The translations under genes and the position numbers were made by a program. Below, in pieces: positions 8,160 through 19,000 of a stretch of 64,000 nt of DNA. Source of the stretch: Azonexus sp. (lineage in GTDB: Bacteria > Pseudomonadota > Gammaproteobacteria > Burkholderiales > Rhodocyclaceae); assembly GCA_017983615.1 (NCBI GenBank), contig JAGOBB010000002.1:176928-240927 (forward strand), read 5' to 3'. Every line of letters starts with the position of its first letter. The stretch's first letter is position 1. The notes beneath the pieces were generated by a model. The model was not told the origin of the DNA and searched no databases. It saw only the letters and a program-made list of their open reading frames with translations.

Positions 8160-10997
8160 ATGACTACGATGAATCAACTCTTCGATAGCACCTTGTATTT
8201 TGGCGGCAACGCGCCGTTTGTCGAAGAGCTTTACGAGAATTACCTGAACGACCCGACCTCGGTCCCGGCCGAGTGGCGCGACTATTTCGACCGCCTGGCC
8301 CAGATGCCGGGTTTCGTCGCCCGCGACGTAGCCCATGCACCGGTGGTTTCCGCCTTTGCCGAACTGGCCAAGGATGGCGGCTTCCGTCCCGCGGCACCGG
8401 CCGCCGGTGGTGACAACAAGAAGCAATCTGCGGTCGGACAGCTGGTGACTGCCTACCGTTCGCTCGGCACGCGCTGGGCCGACCTTGATCCGCTGAAGCG
8501 CTTGGCTCGGCCAAAGATCGAGGAACTGGAACCGTCTTTCTACGGCTTCTCCGATGCCGATCTGAACCAGACCTTCAGCGTCGGTTCGCTGAAGGGCCTG
8601 CCGGAAACCGCCAAGCTCGGCGATATTCTGGAAACCCTGAAGCAGACGTACTGCGGCACCATTGGTGTCGAATACATGTACATGTCCGACTACAACGAAA
8701 AGGGCTGGTTGCAGTCGCGTCTGGAAACCATTCGTTCGCGCCCTACCTATACTGCCGACCAGAAAAAACGCCTGCTCGAGCGTCTGACTGCTGCAGAAAC
8801 GCTGGAGCGCTACCTGCATACCCGCTACGTCGGCCAGAAGCGCTTCTCGCTGGAAGGTGGCGAGTCGCTGATCGTTTCGATGGACGAAGCGATCCGTAGC
8901 GGTGGCAAGCTGGGCATTGATGAAGTCGTTATAGGCATGGCCCACCGCGGCCGCCTGAACGTGCTGGTCAATACGCTGGGCAAGGCCCCGTCGATGCTCT
9001 TTGCAGAGTTCGAAGGCAAGAAGAAGAGCGATCTCTCGGCCGGTGACGTCAAGTACCACATGGGCTTCTCGTCCGATGTATCCACCCCGGGCGGCGCCTG
9101 CCACCTGACGCTAGCGTTCAACCCGTCGCACCTCGAAATCGTCAATCCGGTCGTTGAAGGCTCCGTCTATGCCCGTCAGGTTCGGCGTGGTGAAGAAGGC
9201 AAATCCAAGGTTCTGCCGGTGGTTGTCCATGGTGACTCCGCCGTGGCCGGCCAGGGTGTCAACCAGGAAATGCTGAATTTCGCCCAGACGCGTGGTTACG
9301 GCACGGGCGGCACGCTGCACATCGTCGTCAATAACCAGATCGGTTTCACGACCAGCGATCCGCGCGATTATCGTTCGGGTCACTACTGTACCGATATCTT
9401 CAAGATGGCCGATGCGCCGATCTTCCACGTCAATGGCGACGACCCGGAAGCAGTGGCACTGGTCACCCAGCTGGCTATCGAATTCCGTCAGCAATTCAAG
9501 AAGGATGTCGTCGTCGACATCATCTGCTTCCGCAAGCTTGGCCACAACGAGCAGGACGAGCCGATGGTCACCCAGCCGCTGATGTACAAGATCATCAGCA
9601 AGCACCCGGGTACCCGCAAGCTATACGGCGACAAGCTGATTGCCGAAGGCGTGCTGTCGGCCGAAGGACCGGATGAAATGATTGCCCAGTACCGCGAGCA
9701 CTTGGACAAGGGCGAACTGCTGTACAACCCGGTGCTGGCTGGCTACAAGCATCCGATGACCATCGACTGGACGCCGTTCCTGATCAAGAACTACATCGAG
9801 ACTTGTGATACCACGGTGCCGATGAAGGAACTGAAGCGCCTGGCCAAGGGGCTGACCACTTTCCCGGAAGGCTACACACTCCATTCACGCGTCAAGAAGA
9901 TCGTCGAGGATCGTGCAGCCATGGGCGAAGGCAAATTGCCGGTCGACTGGGGCATGGCCGAGAACCTGGCTTACGCTTCCCTACTGGTCTCCGGCTACGG
10001 CGTACGCATCTCCGGTGAGGACGTGGGGCGCGGTACCTTCTTCCATCGCCATGCTGCTTTCCACGATCAAAATCGTGCAAGCTGGGATGAGGGTACCTAC
10101 TATCCGCTGAAACACCTGCAGGAAAAGCAGGCGGGCTTCCAGTGTTACGATTCCGTGCTCTCCGAAGAAGCTGTGCTGGCCTTTGACTACGGCTATGCCT
10201 CGGCCAATCCGTATGAGCTGGTTATCTGGGAAGGCCAGTTCGGCGACTTTGCCAATGGCGCCCAGGTCGTCATCGACCAGTTCATCGCTTCCGGCGAAGC
10301 CAAGTGGGGTCGCGCCTGCGGTCTGGTCATGCTGTTGCCGCACGGTTACGAAGGTCAGGGTCCGGAGCACTCTTCTGCCCGCCTCGAACGCTACATGCAG
10401 GCCTGTGCCGAGATGAACATGGAAGTCTGTGTTCCGTCCAACGCTGCCCAGGTTTTCCACATGCTCCGCCGTCAGGGCGTCCGCATGCAGCGCAAGCCAC
10501 TCATCGTCATGTCGCCGAAGTCGCTGCTCCGCCACAAGGATGCCTGTTCCTCGCTTGAGGATCTGGCCAATGGCGAATTCCAGTGCGTGATCGGCGAAAT
10601 CGATGCTCTCGATGCCAAGAAGGTCAAGCGTGTGATCCTTTGCTCCGGCAAGGTTTACTACGACCTGCTGAACGCGCGTCGCGAAAAGAAGATCAACGAT
10701 ATTGCCATCGTTCGCCTGGAACAGTTGTATCCCTTCCCGAAAGATTCGCTCGAGAAGGAACTGGCCAAGTACCCGAAGGCTACGGAAATCGTCTGGTGTC
10801 AGGAAGAGCCGCGTAACCAGGGTGCCTGGTACTGGATCGCTTCGCGTCACCATCTCGATTCGCAGATCAGTGGCAAGCAGAAGATGCTGCTGGTTTCCCG
10901 TCCGGCATCGTCGTCACCGGCGGTTGGCTACCTGGCCAAGCACAACGAGCAACAAAAGGCACTGGTCGAGTCCGCACTGGGCAAGATCGAGTACTGA
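8160..10997 (+). CDS. sucA: 2-oxoglutarate dehydrogenase E1 component
   Basis: 945 aa; thiamine-diphosphate-dependent decarboxylase of the 2-oxoglutarate dehydrogenase complex. The N-terminal E2-binding peptide is recognisable (FGGNAPFVEELYENYLNDP). The thiamine pyrophosphate region includes GMAHRGRLNVL, VVVHGDSAVAGQGV and the metal-binding HVNGDDPEAV and CFRKLGHNEQDEP. The C-terminal transketolase-like domain includes LPHGYEGQGPEHSSAR. ATG 8160 is six bases from AGAGGGG; an ATG at 8154 would be too close. It is followed at once by sucB. Confidence 0.96.
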   Translation: MTTMNQLFDSTLYFGGNAPFVEELYENYLNDPTSVPAEWRDYFDRLAQMPGFVARDVAHAPVVSAFAELAKDGGFRPAAPAAGGDNKKQSAVGQLVTAYRSLGTRWADLDPLKRLARPKIEELEPSFYGFSDADLNQTFSVGSLKGLPETAKLGDILETLKQTYCGTIGVEYMYMSDYNEKGWLQSRLETIRSRPTYTADQKKRLLERLTAAETLERYLHTRYVGQKRFSLEGGESLIVSMDEAIRSGGKLGIDEVVIGMAHRGRLNVLVNTLGKAPSMLFAEFEGKKKSDLSAGDVKYHMGFSSDVSTPGGACHLTLAFNPSHLEIVNPVVEGSVYARQVRRGEEGKSKVLPVVVHGDSAVAGQGVNQEMLNFAQTRGYGTGGTLHIVVNNQIGFTTSDPRDYRSGHYCTDIFKMADAPIFHVNGDDPEAVALVTQLAIEFRQQFKKDVVVDIICFRKLGHNEQDEPMVTQPLMYKIISKHPGTRKLYGDKLIAEGVLSAEGPDEMIAQYREHLDKGELLYNPVLAGYKHPMTIDWTPFLIKNYIETCDTTVPMKELKRLAKGLTTFPEGYTLHSRVKKIVEDRAAMGEGKLPVDWGMAENLAYASLLVSGYGVRISGEDVGRGTFFHRHAAFHDQNRASWDEGTYYPLKHLQEKQAGFQCYDSVLSEEAVLAFDYGYASANPYELVIWEGQFGDFANGAQVVIDQFIASGEAKWGRACGLVMLLPHGYEGQGPEHSSARLERYMQACAEMNMEVCVPSNAAQVFHMLRRQGVRMQRKPLIVMSPKSLLRHKDACSSLEDLANGEFQCVIGEIDALDAKKVKRVILCSGKVYYDLLNARREKKINDIAIVRLEQLYPFPKDSLEKELAKYPKATEIVWCQEEPRNQGAWYWIASRHHLDSQISGKQKMLLVSRPASSSPAVGYLAKHNEQQKALVESALGKIEY

Positions 10998-11021
10998 TAA
11001 CTACAGCAGAGTGGAGTCATC

Positions 11022-12239
11022 ATGAGCATTATCGAAGTTCAAGTTCCGCAACTGTCCGAGTCCGTCGCCGAAGGCACGCTGGCTTCCTGGAAAAAGAAGG
11101 TTGGCGAGGCCGTCGGGCGCGACGAGATCCTGATTGATATCGAAACCGACAAGGTCGTTCTTGAAGTCCCGTCGCCGGGTGCTGGCGTGCTGGTCGAAAT
11201 CGTCAAGGGCGATGGCGAAACCGTCGTCTCCGGCGAACTGATCGCCCGCATCGACACCGCTGCCACTGCGGGTGCTGCTGCACCTGCTGCCGCTGCGGCA
11301 CCGAAGGCCGCCGCGCCGGCCGCTGCTGCTGCAGCGCCGGCTGGTACGGCCAGCCCGTCGGCCCGCAAGATTCTCGACGAAAAGGGCATTGCTGCCGCTG
11401 ACGTCGCTGGTTCCGGTCGTGGCGGTCGTGTCACCAAGGAAGATGCAGTTGCCGCCGCGCCGAAGGCGGGTCCGGTTGCTGCACCGGCCGCGGCCAAGGC
11501 TGCCTTGCCGGCACCGGCGGTCGAAGTTGCCCTGGGCGACCGTACCGAACAGCGCGTTCCGATGTCGCGTCTGCGTGCCCGTATCGCCGAGCGTCTGCTG
11601 CAGTCGCAACAAACCAACGCCATCCTGACCACGTTCAACGAAGTGAACATGGGCCCGATGATGGCGCTGCGCAAGCAGTATGGCGAGAAGTTCGAGAAGA
11701 CCCACGGCGTTCGCCTCGGCTTCATGGGCTTCTTCGTCAAGGCTGCCTGTGCCGCCTTGCAGAAGTTCCCGATCCTGAACGCTTCGGTCGATGGCAACGA
11801 CATCGTCTATCACGGCTTCATCGATATCGGTATCGCTGTCGGTTCGCCGCGCGGCCTGGTGGTCCCGATCATCCGCAATGCCGACCAGCTGACCATCGCT
11901 GAAATCGAAAAGAAGATTGCCGAATTCGGCGCCAAGGCCAAGGATGGCAAGCTGTCCATCGAAGACCTGACCGGCGGTACCTTCTCGATCTCCAACGGTG
12001 GCATCTTCGGCTCGATGATGTCCACCCCGATCATCAACCCGCCGCAGTCGGCCATTCTGGGCATTCACGCCACGAAGGACCGCGCCATGGTTGAGAACGG
12101 TCAAGTTGTCGTGCGTCCGATGAATTATCTGGCCATGTCCTACGATCACCGTATTATCGACGGCCGTGAAGCCGTCCTCGGTCTGGTGACCATGAAGGAA
12201 GCGCTGGAAGATCCGTCCCGCCTGCTGCTCGGCGTCTAA
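11022..12239 (+). CDS. sucB: 2-oxoglutarate dehydrogenase E2 component (dihydrolipoyl succinyltransferase)
   Basis: 405 aa, with one lipoyl domain with the lipoylated Lys44 in [11 protein letters not shown]. An Ala/Pro-rich flexible linker follows (about 80-108), then the peripheral subunit-binding domain ([13 protein letters not shown] to GRVTKEDA). The last part is the catalytic acyltransferase domain, ending in the active-site [16 protein letters not shown] lies upstream of ATG 11022. It forms the core of the complex with SucA and LpdA. Confidence 0.96.
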   Translation: MSIIEVQVPQLSESVAEGTLASWKKKVGEAVGRDEILIDIETDKVVLEVPSPGAGVLVEIVKGDGETVVSGELIARIDTAATAGAAAPAAAAAPKAAAPAAAAAAPAGTASPSARKILDEKGIAAADVAGSGRGGRVTKEDAVAAAPKAGPVAAPAAAKAALPAPAVEVALGDRTEQRVPMSRLRARIAERLLQSQQTNAILTTFNEVNMGPMMALRKQYGEKFEKTHGVRLGFMGFFVKAACAALQKFPILNASVDGNDIVYHGFIDIGIAVGSPRGLVVPIIRNADQLTIAEIEKKIAEFGAKAKDGKLSIEDLTGGTFSISNGGIFGSMMSTPIINPPQSAILGIHATKDRAMVENGQVVVRPMNYLAMSYDHRIIDGREAVLGLVTMKEALEDPSRLLLGV

Positions 12240-12264
12240 TCTAGCTGTCAGGATTTAGTCGCCT

Positions 12265-12298
12265 AGGATCGAGTGATGGAGCGCTTTCGCTCGATCCT
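12265..12298. repeat. Inverted repeat between sucB and lpdA
   Basis: AGGATCGAG (12265-12273) and its complement CTCGATCCT (12290-12298) can form a 9-bp stem, with a nested GAGCG/CGCTC alternative inside. No T tract follows, so it is not a classical terminator. It could stabilise or process the sucAB-lpdA transcript. Confidence 0.55.
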
Positions 12299-12332
12299 CG
12301 ATCCTATTTGCTAATTACTCTCGGAGTTTTAC

Positions 12333-13757
12333 ATGTCCAAGCAATTTGACGTGCTCGTTATCGGTGGCGGTCCTGGCGGTTACATTGCCGCCATTCGTGC
12401 CTCGCAACTCGGTTTCACGGCCGCCTGTGCCGAATCCAATCCCTATGCTGACCCGAAGGGTGAACCGCGTCTTGGCGGCACCTGCCTGAACGTCGGCTGT
12501 ATTCCGTCCAAGGCGCTGCTGCATACCTCGCACCTGTTCGAAGAAGCTGGTCACAGCTTCGAAGCCCAGGGCATCAAGGTTGGCAAGGCCAGCATCGACG
12601 TGCCGGTCATGAAGGCGCGCAAGGATGGCGTGGTCAATCAGCTGACCGGCGGCATCAAGATGCTGCTGAAGAAGAACAAGGTCACCTTCCTGCCAGGTCA
12701 CGGTTCATTCGTGGCCAAGGAAGGCGATTTCTGGAAGGTCAAGGTTGGCGAAGAAGATGTTCTCGCCAAGCAGGTGATCGTCGCTACCGGCTCCAAGGCC
12801 CGTCATTTGCCGAACCTTCCGGTCGACCAGAAGATCGTCATGGATAACGAAGGTGCCCTGAATCAGGAATCCGTGCCGAAAAAGCTGGCCATCATCGGCG
12901 CTGGCGTCATCGGTCTGGAAATGGGTTCTGTCTGGCGTCGCCTCGGTGCCGAAGTCACCGTCCTTGAAGCCATGCCGGACTTCCTGGCTGCCGCTGACGT
13001 CGATGTCGCCAAGGAAGCCTTCAAGCTGTTCACCAAGCAGGGCCTGAACATCCAGATGAGCGTCAAGATCGGCGACATCAAGACGACCAAGAAGGGCGTT
13101 TCGATTGCCTACGAAGACAAGGATGGCAAGGCCCAGAAGCTGGATGCCGACCGCCTGATCGTCTCGATCGGCCGCGTGCCGAACACCGACGGCCTGAATG
13201 CCGAAGGTGTCGGCCTCAAGCTGGATGCCCGTGGCTTCGTCGAAGTCAATGGCCACTGCCAGACTAACCTGCCGGGCGTCTGGGCCATCGGCGACGTCGT
13301 GCGCGGCCCGATGCTGGCGCACAAGGCGCATGAAGAAGGCGTCATGGTTGCCGAACTGATGGCTGGCCAGGCCGGTCACTGCAATTTCGACACCATTCCC
13401 TGGGTTATCTACACCTCGCCGGAAATCGCCTGGGTCGGCAAGACCGAGCAGCAGTTGAAGGCTGAAGGCGTGGCTTACAAGGCCGGCAAGGTGCCGTTCC
13501 TGGCCAACGGCCGGGCGCTGGGCATGGGCGATCCTAACGGCTTCGTCAAAATGCTGGCCTGCAAGGACACGGATCGCATCCTCGGCGTGCATATCATTGG
13601 CGCCAATGCCTCCGAAATCATTGCCGAAGCGGTGGTCGCGATGGAGTTCGGTGGTGCTTCCGAAGATCTGGCCCGCATCTGTCACGCGCACCCGACCCTG
13701 TCGGAGACCGTGCATGAAGCTGCGCTGGCTTGCGATAAGCGCACGCTGAACTTCTAA
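12333..13757 (+). CDS. lpdA: Dihydrolipoyl dehydrogenase (E3)
   Basis: 474 aa; FAD- and NAD-dependent oxidation of dihydrolipoamide. The FAD fold [12 protein letters not shown] is at residues 9-20. The redox-active disulfide is C51/C56 in [13 protein letters not shown]. The NAD fold is [14 protein letters not shown]. The C-terminal catalytic dyad is in HAHPTLSE. It lies 93 bases downstream of sucB and ends in a strong terminator, closing the sucAB-lpdA operon. Confidence 0.97.
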   Translation: MSKQFDVLVIGGGPGGYIAAIRASQLGFTAACAESNPYADPKGEPRLGGTCLNVGCIPSKALLHTSHLFEEAGHSFEAQGIKVGKASIDVPVMKARKDGVVNQLTGGIKMLLKKNKVTFLPGHGSFVAKEGDFWKVKVGEEDVLAKQVIVATGSKARHLPNLPVDQKIVMDNEGALNQESVPKKLAIIGAGVIGLEMGSVWRRLGAEVTVLEAMPDFLAAADVDVAKEAFKLFTKQGLNIQMSVKIGDIKTTKKGVSIAYEDKDGKAQKLDADRLIVSIGRVPNTDGLNAEGVGLKLDARGFVEVNGHCQTNLPGVWAIGDVVRGPMLAHKAHEEGVMVAELMAGQAGHCNFDTIPWVIYTSPEIAWVGKTEQQLKAEGVAYKAGKVPFLANGRALGMGDPNGFVKMLACKDTDRILGVHIIGANASEIIAEAVVAMEFGGASEDLARICHAHPTLSETVHEAALACDKRTLNF

Positions 13758-13778
13758 GCACGCGTCGCGAACTAACAA

Positions 13779-13809
13779 GGCGGGTTGCGGTTACGCACCC
13801 GCCTTTTTT
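13779..13809 (+). terminator. Rho-independent terminator after lpdA
   Basis: Stem GGCGGGT (13779-13785) / ACCCGCC (13797-13803), followed by TTTTTT, 22 bases past the lpdA stop. Confidence 0.9.
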
Positions 13810-13851
13810 ATTGCGACAATACGACCTTTCCCAACGCTGAACCCTGCAACG

Positions 13852-14970
13852 ATGCCTCACAGAAAACTCAAGGTTGCCGCCGAAGGCATGCTCGATGCCT
13901 ACCGGAACCTGCTTGATGCCCGCGGCTATATCGCCGACGCTGCCCAGATGACGGCCGCCCATGCCCTTCAGGCCCTGTACACCAATCTGCTCTTTTTCAA
14001 GGTTGACCGCAGCAGCACTTTCAAGCGCCTCCTGGCGCCGCCCAAGCCGCCCAAGGGCGTTTACTTCTGGGGAGGGGTGGGACGCGGGAAGAGCTTCCTG
14101 ATGGACTGCTTCTACGATTCGGTGCCCTATCGCCGCAAGAAGCGTATCCATTTCCATGCCTTCATGCAGCAAATCCACCACGATCTGGAGCAATACAAGG
14201 GCGAGCCCGACCCGGTACTGAAGGTTGCCGAGCAGATCGCCAAACAGGTGCGGCTGCTCTGCTTCGACGAATTCCACGTTTCAGACATCGCCGATGCGAT
14301 GATCCTCGGACGCCTGATGAACGCGCTGTTCGGCCATGGGGTGATCATCGTGATGACCTCCAACTATCCGCCGGACAAGCTGTATCCGAACGGCCTGCAC
14401 CGAGAGAGCTTCCTGCCGACCATCGCGCTGCTCAACCAGAATCTCGACGTTTTCGAGGTGGACTCCGGCGTCGATTATCGGCTGCGGGCGCTGGAACAGG
14501 TCGAGATCTACCACCATCCAGCCGATGCCAGCGCCGAGAAGAAGATGCTCGATTACTTCCAGATGGTCGCCGGCGAGGCGGGCAAGAAGGGCGGGCATAT
14601 CGAGATACTGGGGCGCAACATCGACACCGTGCGCCGTGGCCATGGGGTGATCTGGTTCGATTTCCGCACCCTGTGCGGTGGGCCGCGCTCGCAGAACGAC
14701 TATCTCGAAATCTCCCGTGGCTACCACACCGTGCTCCTCTCGCACATCCCGAAGATGACCATGCACCAGGCCTCGGAAGCCCGTCGCTTCACATGGCTGG
14801 TCGACGTCTTCTACGATCACAAGGTGAAGCTGATCGCCACTGCCGACTGTGCGGCCGAAGCCCTCTATACTGAGGGAACGCAGGCCGGCGAATTCGCCCG
14901 CACGGTCAGCCGGCTGACTGAGATGAATTCCAAGGAATACCTCGCCCTGCCGCACATTGCATCTGCCTGA
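13852..14970 (+). CDS. zapE: Cell division ATPase ZapE (AFG1-like)
   Basis: 372 aa AAA-type ATPase. Walker A is GGVGRGKS (residues 74-81) and Walker B is LLCFDE (residues 135-140). A sensor-like VMTSNYPPDKLYPNGLHR follows. These are hallmarks of the AFG1/ZapE family, which in E. coli acts on FtsZ under low oxygen. Position directly after the 2-oxoglutarate dehydrogenase operon is common in betaproteobacteria. The next gene starts within about 10 bases of its stop. Confidence 0.93.
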   Translation: MPHRKLKVAAEGMLDAYRNLLDARGYIADAAQMTAAHALQALYTNLLFFKVDRSSTFKRLLAPPKPPKGVYFWGGVGRGKSFLMDCFYDSVPYRRKKRIHFHAFMQQIHHDLEQYKGEPDPVLKVAEQIAKQVRLLCFDEFHVSDIADAMILGRLMNALFGHGVIIVMTSNYPPDKLYPNGLHRESFLPTIALLNQNLDVFEVDSGVDYRLRALEQVEIYHHPADASAEKKMLDYFQMVAGEAGKKGGHIEILGRNIDTVRRGHGVIWFDFRTLCGGPRSQNDYLEISRGYHTVLLSHIPKMTMHQASEARRFTWLVDVFYDHKVKLIATADCAAEALYTEGTQAGEFARTVSRLTEMNSKEYLALPHIASA

Positions 14971-14980
14971 GGAATCATTC

Positions 14981-15778
14981 TTGAAAAATGCCCTGAAAAC
15001 ACTGCTGACCGTAGCATTTTCCCTGTGGATGGGCGTTGCGGCCGCGCAGCAGATGGAAATCATCGAACTGCGCAGCAAGAGCGTCGACGAAGTGTTGCCG
15101 GCGCTGCTGCCGCTGGTCGAACCGGGCGGCACGCTGAGCGGCATGAACAACCAGCTTTTCCTCAAAGCCTCGCCGCGTAACCGCGACGAGATCAAGCGGG
15201 CGCTGGCTGCCATCGACAAGCCGGCGCGGCGGCTGATCATCCGCGTCTCGCAGAATCGCCAGGCCGAGGATAGCGCGCGCGGCGGCGAGGCGAGCGGTCA
15301 GGTCGTGCTGGGCAGTACCCGGCGCAGCAACGTCGAAGCCCGTGTCTGGGACACCAAAAGCGTGCGCGGCGAAAGCGCGGCGCAGATGGTGCAGACCGTC
15401 GACGGCGGCCAGGCCTTCATCCAGGTCGGGCGCTCGCTGGCGATTCCGATGCGTCAGGTCGTCGTAGGACCGGGTGGGGCGGTGGTCAACGAAGGCTACG
15501 TTTATCAGGATGTCGGCCGCGGGTTTTACGCTGTGCCGCGTGTCAACGGCCAGCGGGTGACCCTGGATATCAGCCAGCAGTCGGCCAGTCAGGGCGGCTA
15601 CGGCAGCATCAACCAGCAGCGCCTGTCGACGACGGTATCCGGGCGGCTGGGCGAATGGATAGAACTTGGCGGCAGCGGCCGTCAGGCCAGCGGCAATCAG
15701 GGCGGCGCGCTCAGTCTTTCAACGAGCGACGCGCGTGACAATCGCTCCATCTGGTTAATGGTGGAGGAAGTGCAGTGA
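14981..15778 (+). CDS. Secretin-domain (short N-type) exported protein of unknown role
   Basis: About 265 aa. The N-terminus is a signal peptide (LLTVAFSLWMGVAAAQQ). It is followed by a secretin short domain of the type found in type II/III secretion and pilus secretins (MEIIELRSKSVDEVLPALLPL, then NQLFLKASPRNRDEIKRALAAID). The rest lacks a secretin barrel, so this is not a pore. I chose TTG 14981, which has GAGG eight bases upstream. A candidate uptake-sequence copy overlaps codons 2-13, inside the signal peptide. Its stop overlaps the next gene's start (GTGA). It may assist a pilus or secretion system, but the sequence gives no partner. Confidence 0.7.
   Translation: MKNALKTLLTVAFSLWMGVAAAQQMEIIELRSKSVDEVLPALLPLVEPGGTLSGMNNQLFLKASPRNRDEIKRALAAIDKPARRLIIRVSQNRQAEDSARGGEASGQVVLGSTRRSNVEARVWDTKSVRGESAAQMVQTVDGGQAFIQVGRSLAIPMRQVVVGPGGAVVNEGYVYQDVGRGFYAVPRVNGQRVTLDISQQSASQGGYGSINQQRLSTTVSGRLGEWIELGGSGRQASGNQGGALSLSTSDARDNRSIWLMVEEVQ
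14985..15018 (-). repeat. Candidate DNA-uptake-type repeat, copy 1
   Basis: An exact core (AATGCTACGGTC on the minus strand, 15007-15018) is followed by a TTTT tract at +8 to +11 and ATTTTT at +18 to +23. It lies in the signal peptide codons of the secretin-domain gene, read in the gene as L-T-V-A-F. It lacks the GGCC pairs seen in other copies but keeps the two A/T tracts. Confidence 0.8.
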
Positions 15779-16020
15779 GCGATTTGAAGCGACATATCGG
15801 GCAAAAGGTGGCGCTGGCAACAGCGGTGTTCTGCGCCCTGCTGGCCCTGCCGGCCTTCGGCTTGTTCGTCTGGCTGTGGATGGAACGCGGGCTGGCCGAT
15901 ACCTGGGTGCCGAGCGCGCTGGCGGCGGTTGGCTTCCTGGGGGCCTGCACGGTGGTGCTCTACGTGATCAGCCGGCCGCAGCCGCCGCTGCCCGAGGAGA
16001 ATGCTACGGTCGATGCCTAA
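15775..16020 (+). CDS. Small two-helix membrane protein, unknown function
   Basis: 81 aa with two predicted membrane helices (about residues 12-36 and 46-66) and a short proline-rich tail. The start GTG overlaps the preceding stop (GTGA), so it is translationally coupled to the secretin-domain gene. The last residues (ENATVDA) are encoded by an uptake-type repeat copy that runs on through the stop codon. I do not recognise a family. Confidence 0.65.
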   Translation: MSDLKRHIGQKVALATAVFCALLALPAFGLFVWLWMERGLADTWVPSALAAVGFLGACTVVLYVISRPQPPLPEENATVDA

Positions 16021-16033
16021 AAAGGGCAAAAAT
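16000..16033 (+). repeat. Candidate DNA-uptake-type repeat, copy 2
   Basis: Exact core AATGCTACGGTC at 16000-16011, TAAAAA at +7 to +12 and AAAAAT at +17 to +22. It spans the stop codon of the small membrane protein, and the TAA stop is formed by the first A/T tract. Confidence 0.85.
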
Positions 16034-16035
16034 CA

Positions 16036-16063
16036 AAAAACCCGGCGGCAGGCCGGGTTTTTT
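16036..16063. terminator. Bidirectional terminator between convergent genes
   Basis: Stem CCCGGC / GCCGGG (16041-16046, 16052-16057) flanked by AAAAAA on the left and TTTTTT on the right. It can terminate both the plus-strand secretin-domain unit and the minus-strand histidine kinase gene. Confidence 0.88.
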
Positions 16064-16071
16064 ATTGCGCG

Positions 16072-19000
16072 CTAACCGGGAATCCTCGCCGGCCAGTGTT
16101 CGCGCACCAGCTCGAGCAGTGCCTGGGGGTCGATCGGCTTGGCCAGGTGGCCAATCATGCCGGCCGCCAGGCATTTCTCCCGCTCCTCGTTGAAGGCGTG
16201 TGCCGTCTGGGCGATGATCGGGAGGTCCGGGGCAATTGCCTTGATCTGCCGGGTTGCCTCGTAGCCGTCCATTTCGGGCATCTGGATGTCCATCAGCACA
16301 AAGTCGAAGGCGCCTTGTCCATCACGGGTGATCCGCTCGACGGCTTCGCGCCCGTTGTCCACCACGACAACCCGCGCCCCGTCATCGATCAGGTTGTCTT
16401 CGAGGATCATCCGGTTGATTTCTTCATCCTCAGCAACCAGGAAGGTCAAGCCGGCCAGCGGCTTGGCATCAACCGGCGTGGCCTCAATCCCGACCGGCGG
16501 CGTTGCTTCGGACGGTGTGCAGGGGATAAGGGGCAGCCGGAATTCAACGGTCGTCCCCTGGCCAGGCTGGCTGTCTACGACAATGCTCCCTTGCATCAGT
16601 TCGACGATGCGCTTGCTGATTGCCAACCCCAGACCGGTACCGCCAAACCTGCGGGTGGCAGAAGCATCGGCCTGTTGGAAGGGTTTGAACAGGTCGGCGA
16701 GCTGGGACTGGCTCATGCCGATGCCGCTGTCGCTGACCCGGAAGCAGAGCCAGTCGGGCTGACGGGAAACAGAAAGCGTGACTCTGCCTTGCTCGGTGAA
16801 CTTGATGGCGTTGGACAGCACATTGAGCAGCACCTGGCCAAGGCGCAGGGGATCGCTGAGGCACAGCCCGGGCAGGTCCGGTGCCATCTCAACCTGAAGC
16901 ACCAGCCCCTTCGTTTCGGCACGGTCGCGCACCAGGTCGACGGCATGATCGACGACTTCGGCGATCAATACCTCGGTCTGTTCGATAGTCAGCTTGCCGG
17001 CCTCGATCTTGGAAAAGTCCAGCACATCGTTGATGACGCCGAGCAAGCGTTGGCCGGAAGTCTGAATCTTGGCGAAGGCATTGCGTGCCTTGGCGGCATC
17101 CTCGCAATTTCGGTAGCCGATATCGGCAAAACCGAGCACGCCGTTGAGCGGCGTTCGGATTTCATGGCTCATATTGGCCAGGAATTCGCTGCGCACCCGC
17201 GCCAGATTTTCTGCCGCGCGCAAAGCCTGTTCCCGCGCCTCGGCCGCTGCCCGTTGAGTGCTCATGTCGACAACGCTGGTCACTGCGCCTATCGTCCGGC
17301 CGTCCTTGATCATCGGGTGGGTGGAGTACATGACCGGGACCGGATGCCCGTCCGCGTGCCAGTAGACTTCGTCGTCGACGCGAACCGTCTGGCCGAACTG
17401 CAAGGCGCCCAGGCTCGGACAGTCGGCTTTCAGGTAGATCGAACCATCGGCCTTGCGGTGATGGAACATTTCGTGGCAATGACGACCGATGACCTGTTCT
17501 GCCGAGTAGCCGAGCATCGCGCAGGCCGCCGGATTTATGAAGGTGATCAGTCCATCGGCATCGATGCCGTACAGGCCGTCGGCACTTGACTGGAGGATAT
17601 GGCTGGCCCGGGCTTCGGTTTCAAGTAGCGCTGTCGTCCGTTGCTGGACCAGTTCTTCCAGGTGGCGCCGATGCTGCTCCAGTTCCGCCTCGGACCTCTT
17701 GCGCTCTGAAATGTCGCGGGTCAGACCGAGCAGACCGGTGATTTGGCCGGCGTTGTCGCGCATCGGTACAGCATGGGTTTCCAGCCAGCGATGGCCGCCC
17801 TTCAGGCCGACGATCTCGAAGGTCAGGGCGGCGGATTCTCCGCGTGACACCAGTGTGTTCATATTTCGAAAGGCGTCGCGATAGGCCGGCGCAACGATGC
17901 CGATCACGTTGTTGCCAATCACCTGTTCCGGGGAGTCGGCTTCGATCATCGCCAGGCCGGCTCGATTCATCTGCAGCAGCGTGCCGTCCAGGGCAAGAAT
18001 TTTTACGCATTCCGGCTCGGTCTCGATGATGGTCTGCAGTTGCCGTTCGCTGGCCGCCAGTTTCTGTTGCGCCTGGTCGCGTTCCAGTGCCGAACCGACC
18101 CAGCGGGCGAGCAGGGCGATGAATTCGCGGTCGGTCTCGTCGAAAGCCCTGGTGAAGACGCTTGGGGAACTGAAATTCACCGTCCCGAATATTGCCCCGT
18201 CGACTACGACCGGCGCGCCAATGTAGGCCTCCAGCTTGAAGGCGTCGTAACAAGGGTGGCTGGCGAACGGCGATTCTCCCATGTGATCGATGGCCAAAAC
18301 CTTCCCGCTGTCCAGCGTGATCTTGCAGTAGGTCTTGCCCAGCGCGAACTCCTGGCCGTCGTTCAGGGTGTCCGCCGGCGACACATGGGCGACTATACGG
18401 TAAATCTCACCGTCCACATGGCTGACGATGCCGAATTCGAGCCCGTACAGCCGGGCGCCCACCGTTAACGCTTGAACCAGCTGCTCGGCCAGCGGCAGGT
18501 GTGAAAGTGCAGCGATCTCATTCAGTCGGCGCAGGCTTTCGTGCTGGCGCTGACGGGTTTCGACGCTACGACGCAATTCCTGTTCCCGGTGTTCGGTCTT
18601 GCGCAACTGCTGAACCAGGAAGATGCCGGAGGCAATCGAGAGCACCACGAAGCCGAGAGCGATCGCAGAGGTCAGGTATAGCTCGCGCTTCCATCCGGCC
18701 AGATAATCGTCCTGGGTCCGCCCGGAAATTACGATCATCGGTGCCTTTGCCAGGCGGTGGAAAGTGAGCAGCCGCGCCTTGCCATCTGCGCTGGCCGGCG
18801 CATAGTAGGTTGCGGTCTGGACCCCCGATTCGATCAACCTGAGGAGTTGTTCGGATACCGCAGAATTCCCGACCTGGCCCACAGGGAGTTCGGGCGCCGC
18901 AGGAAAGCGCGCGATCAGGCCGAGTTCTGCATCGCGCAAGGCGACTATCCCTTGGCTGCCCAAATCGAAGCGCGAAAGGAGCTGGGCAAAGTGGCTGACT

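Noticed and set aside
16096-17589. 497-codon plus-strand ORF opposite the histidine kinase
   Set aside because: Antisense shadow of the receiver/HATPase region, with no ribosome binding site or recognisable domain.
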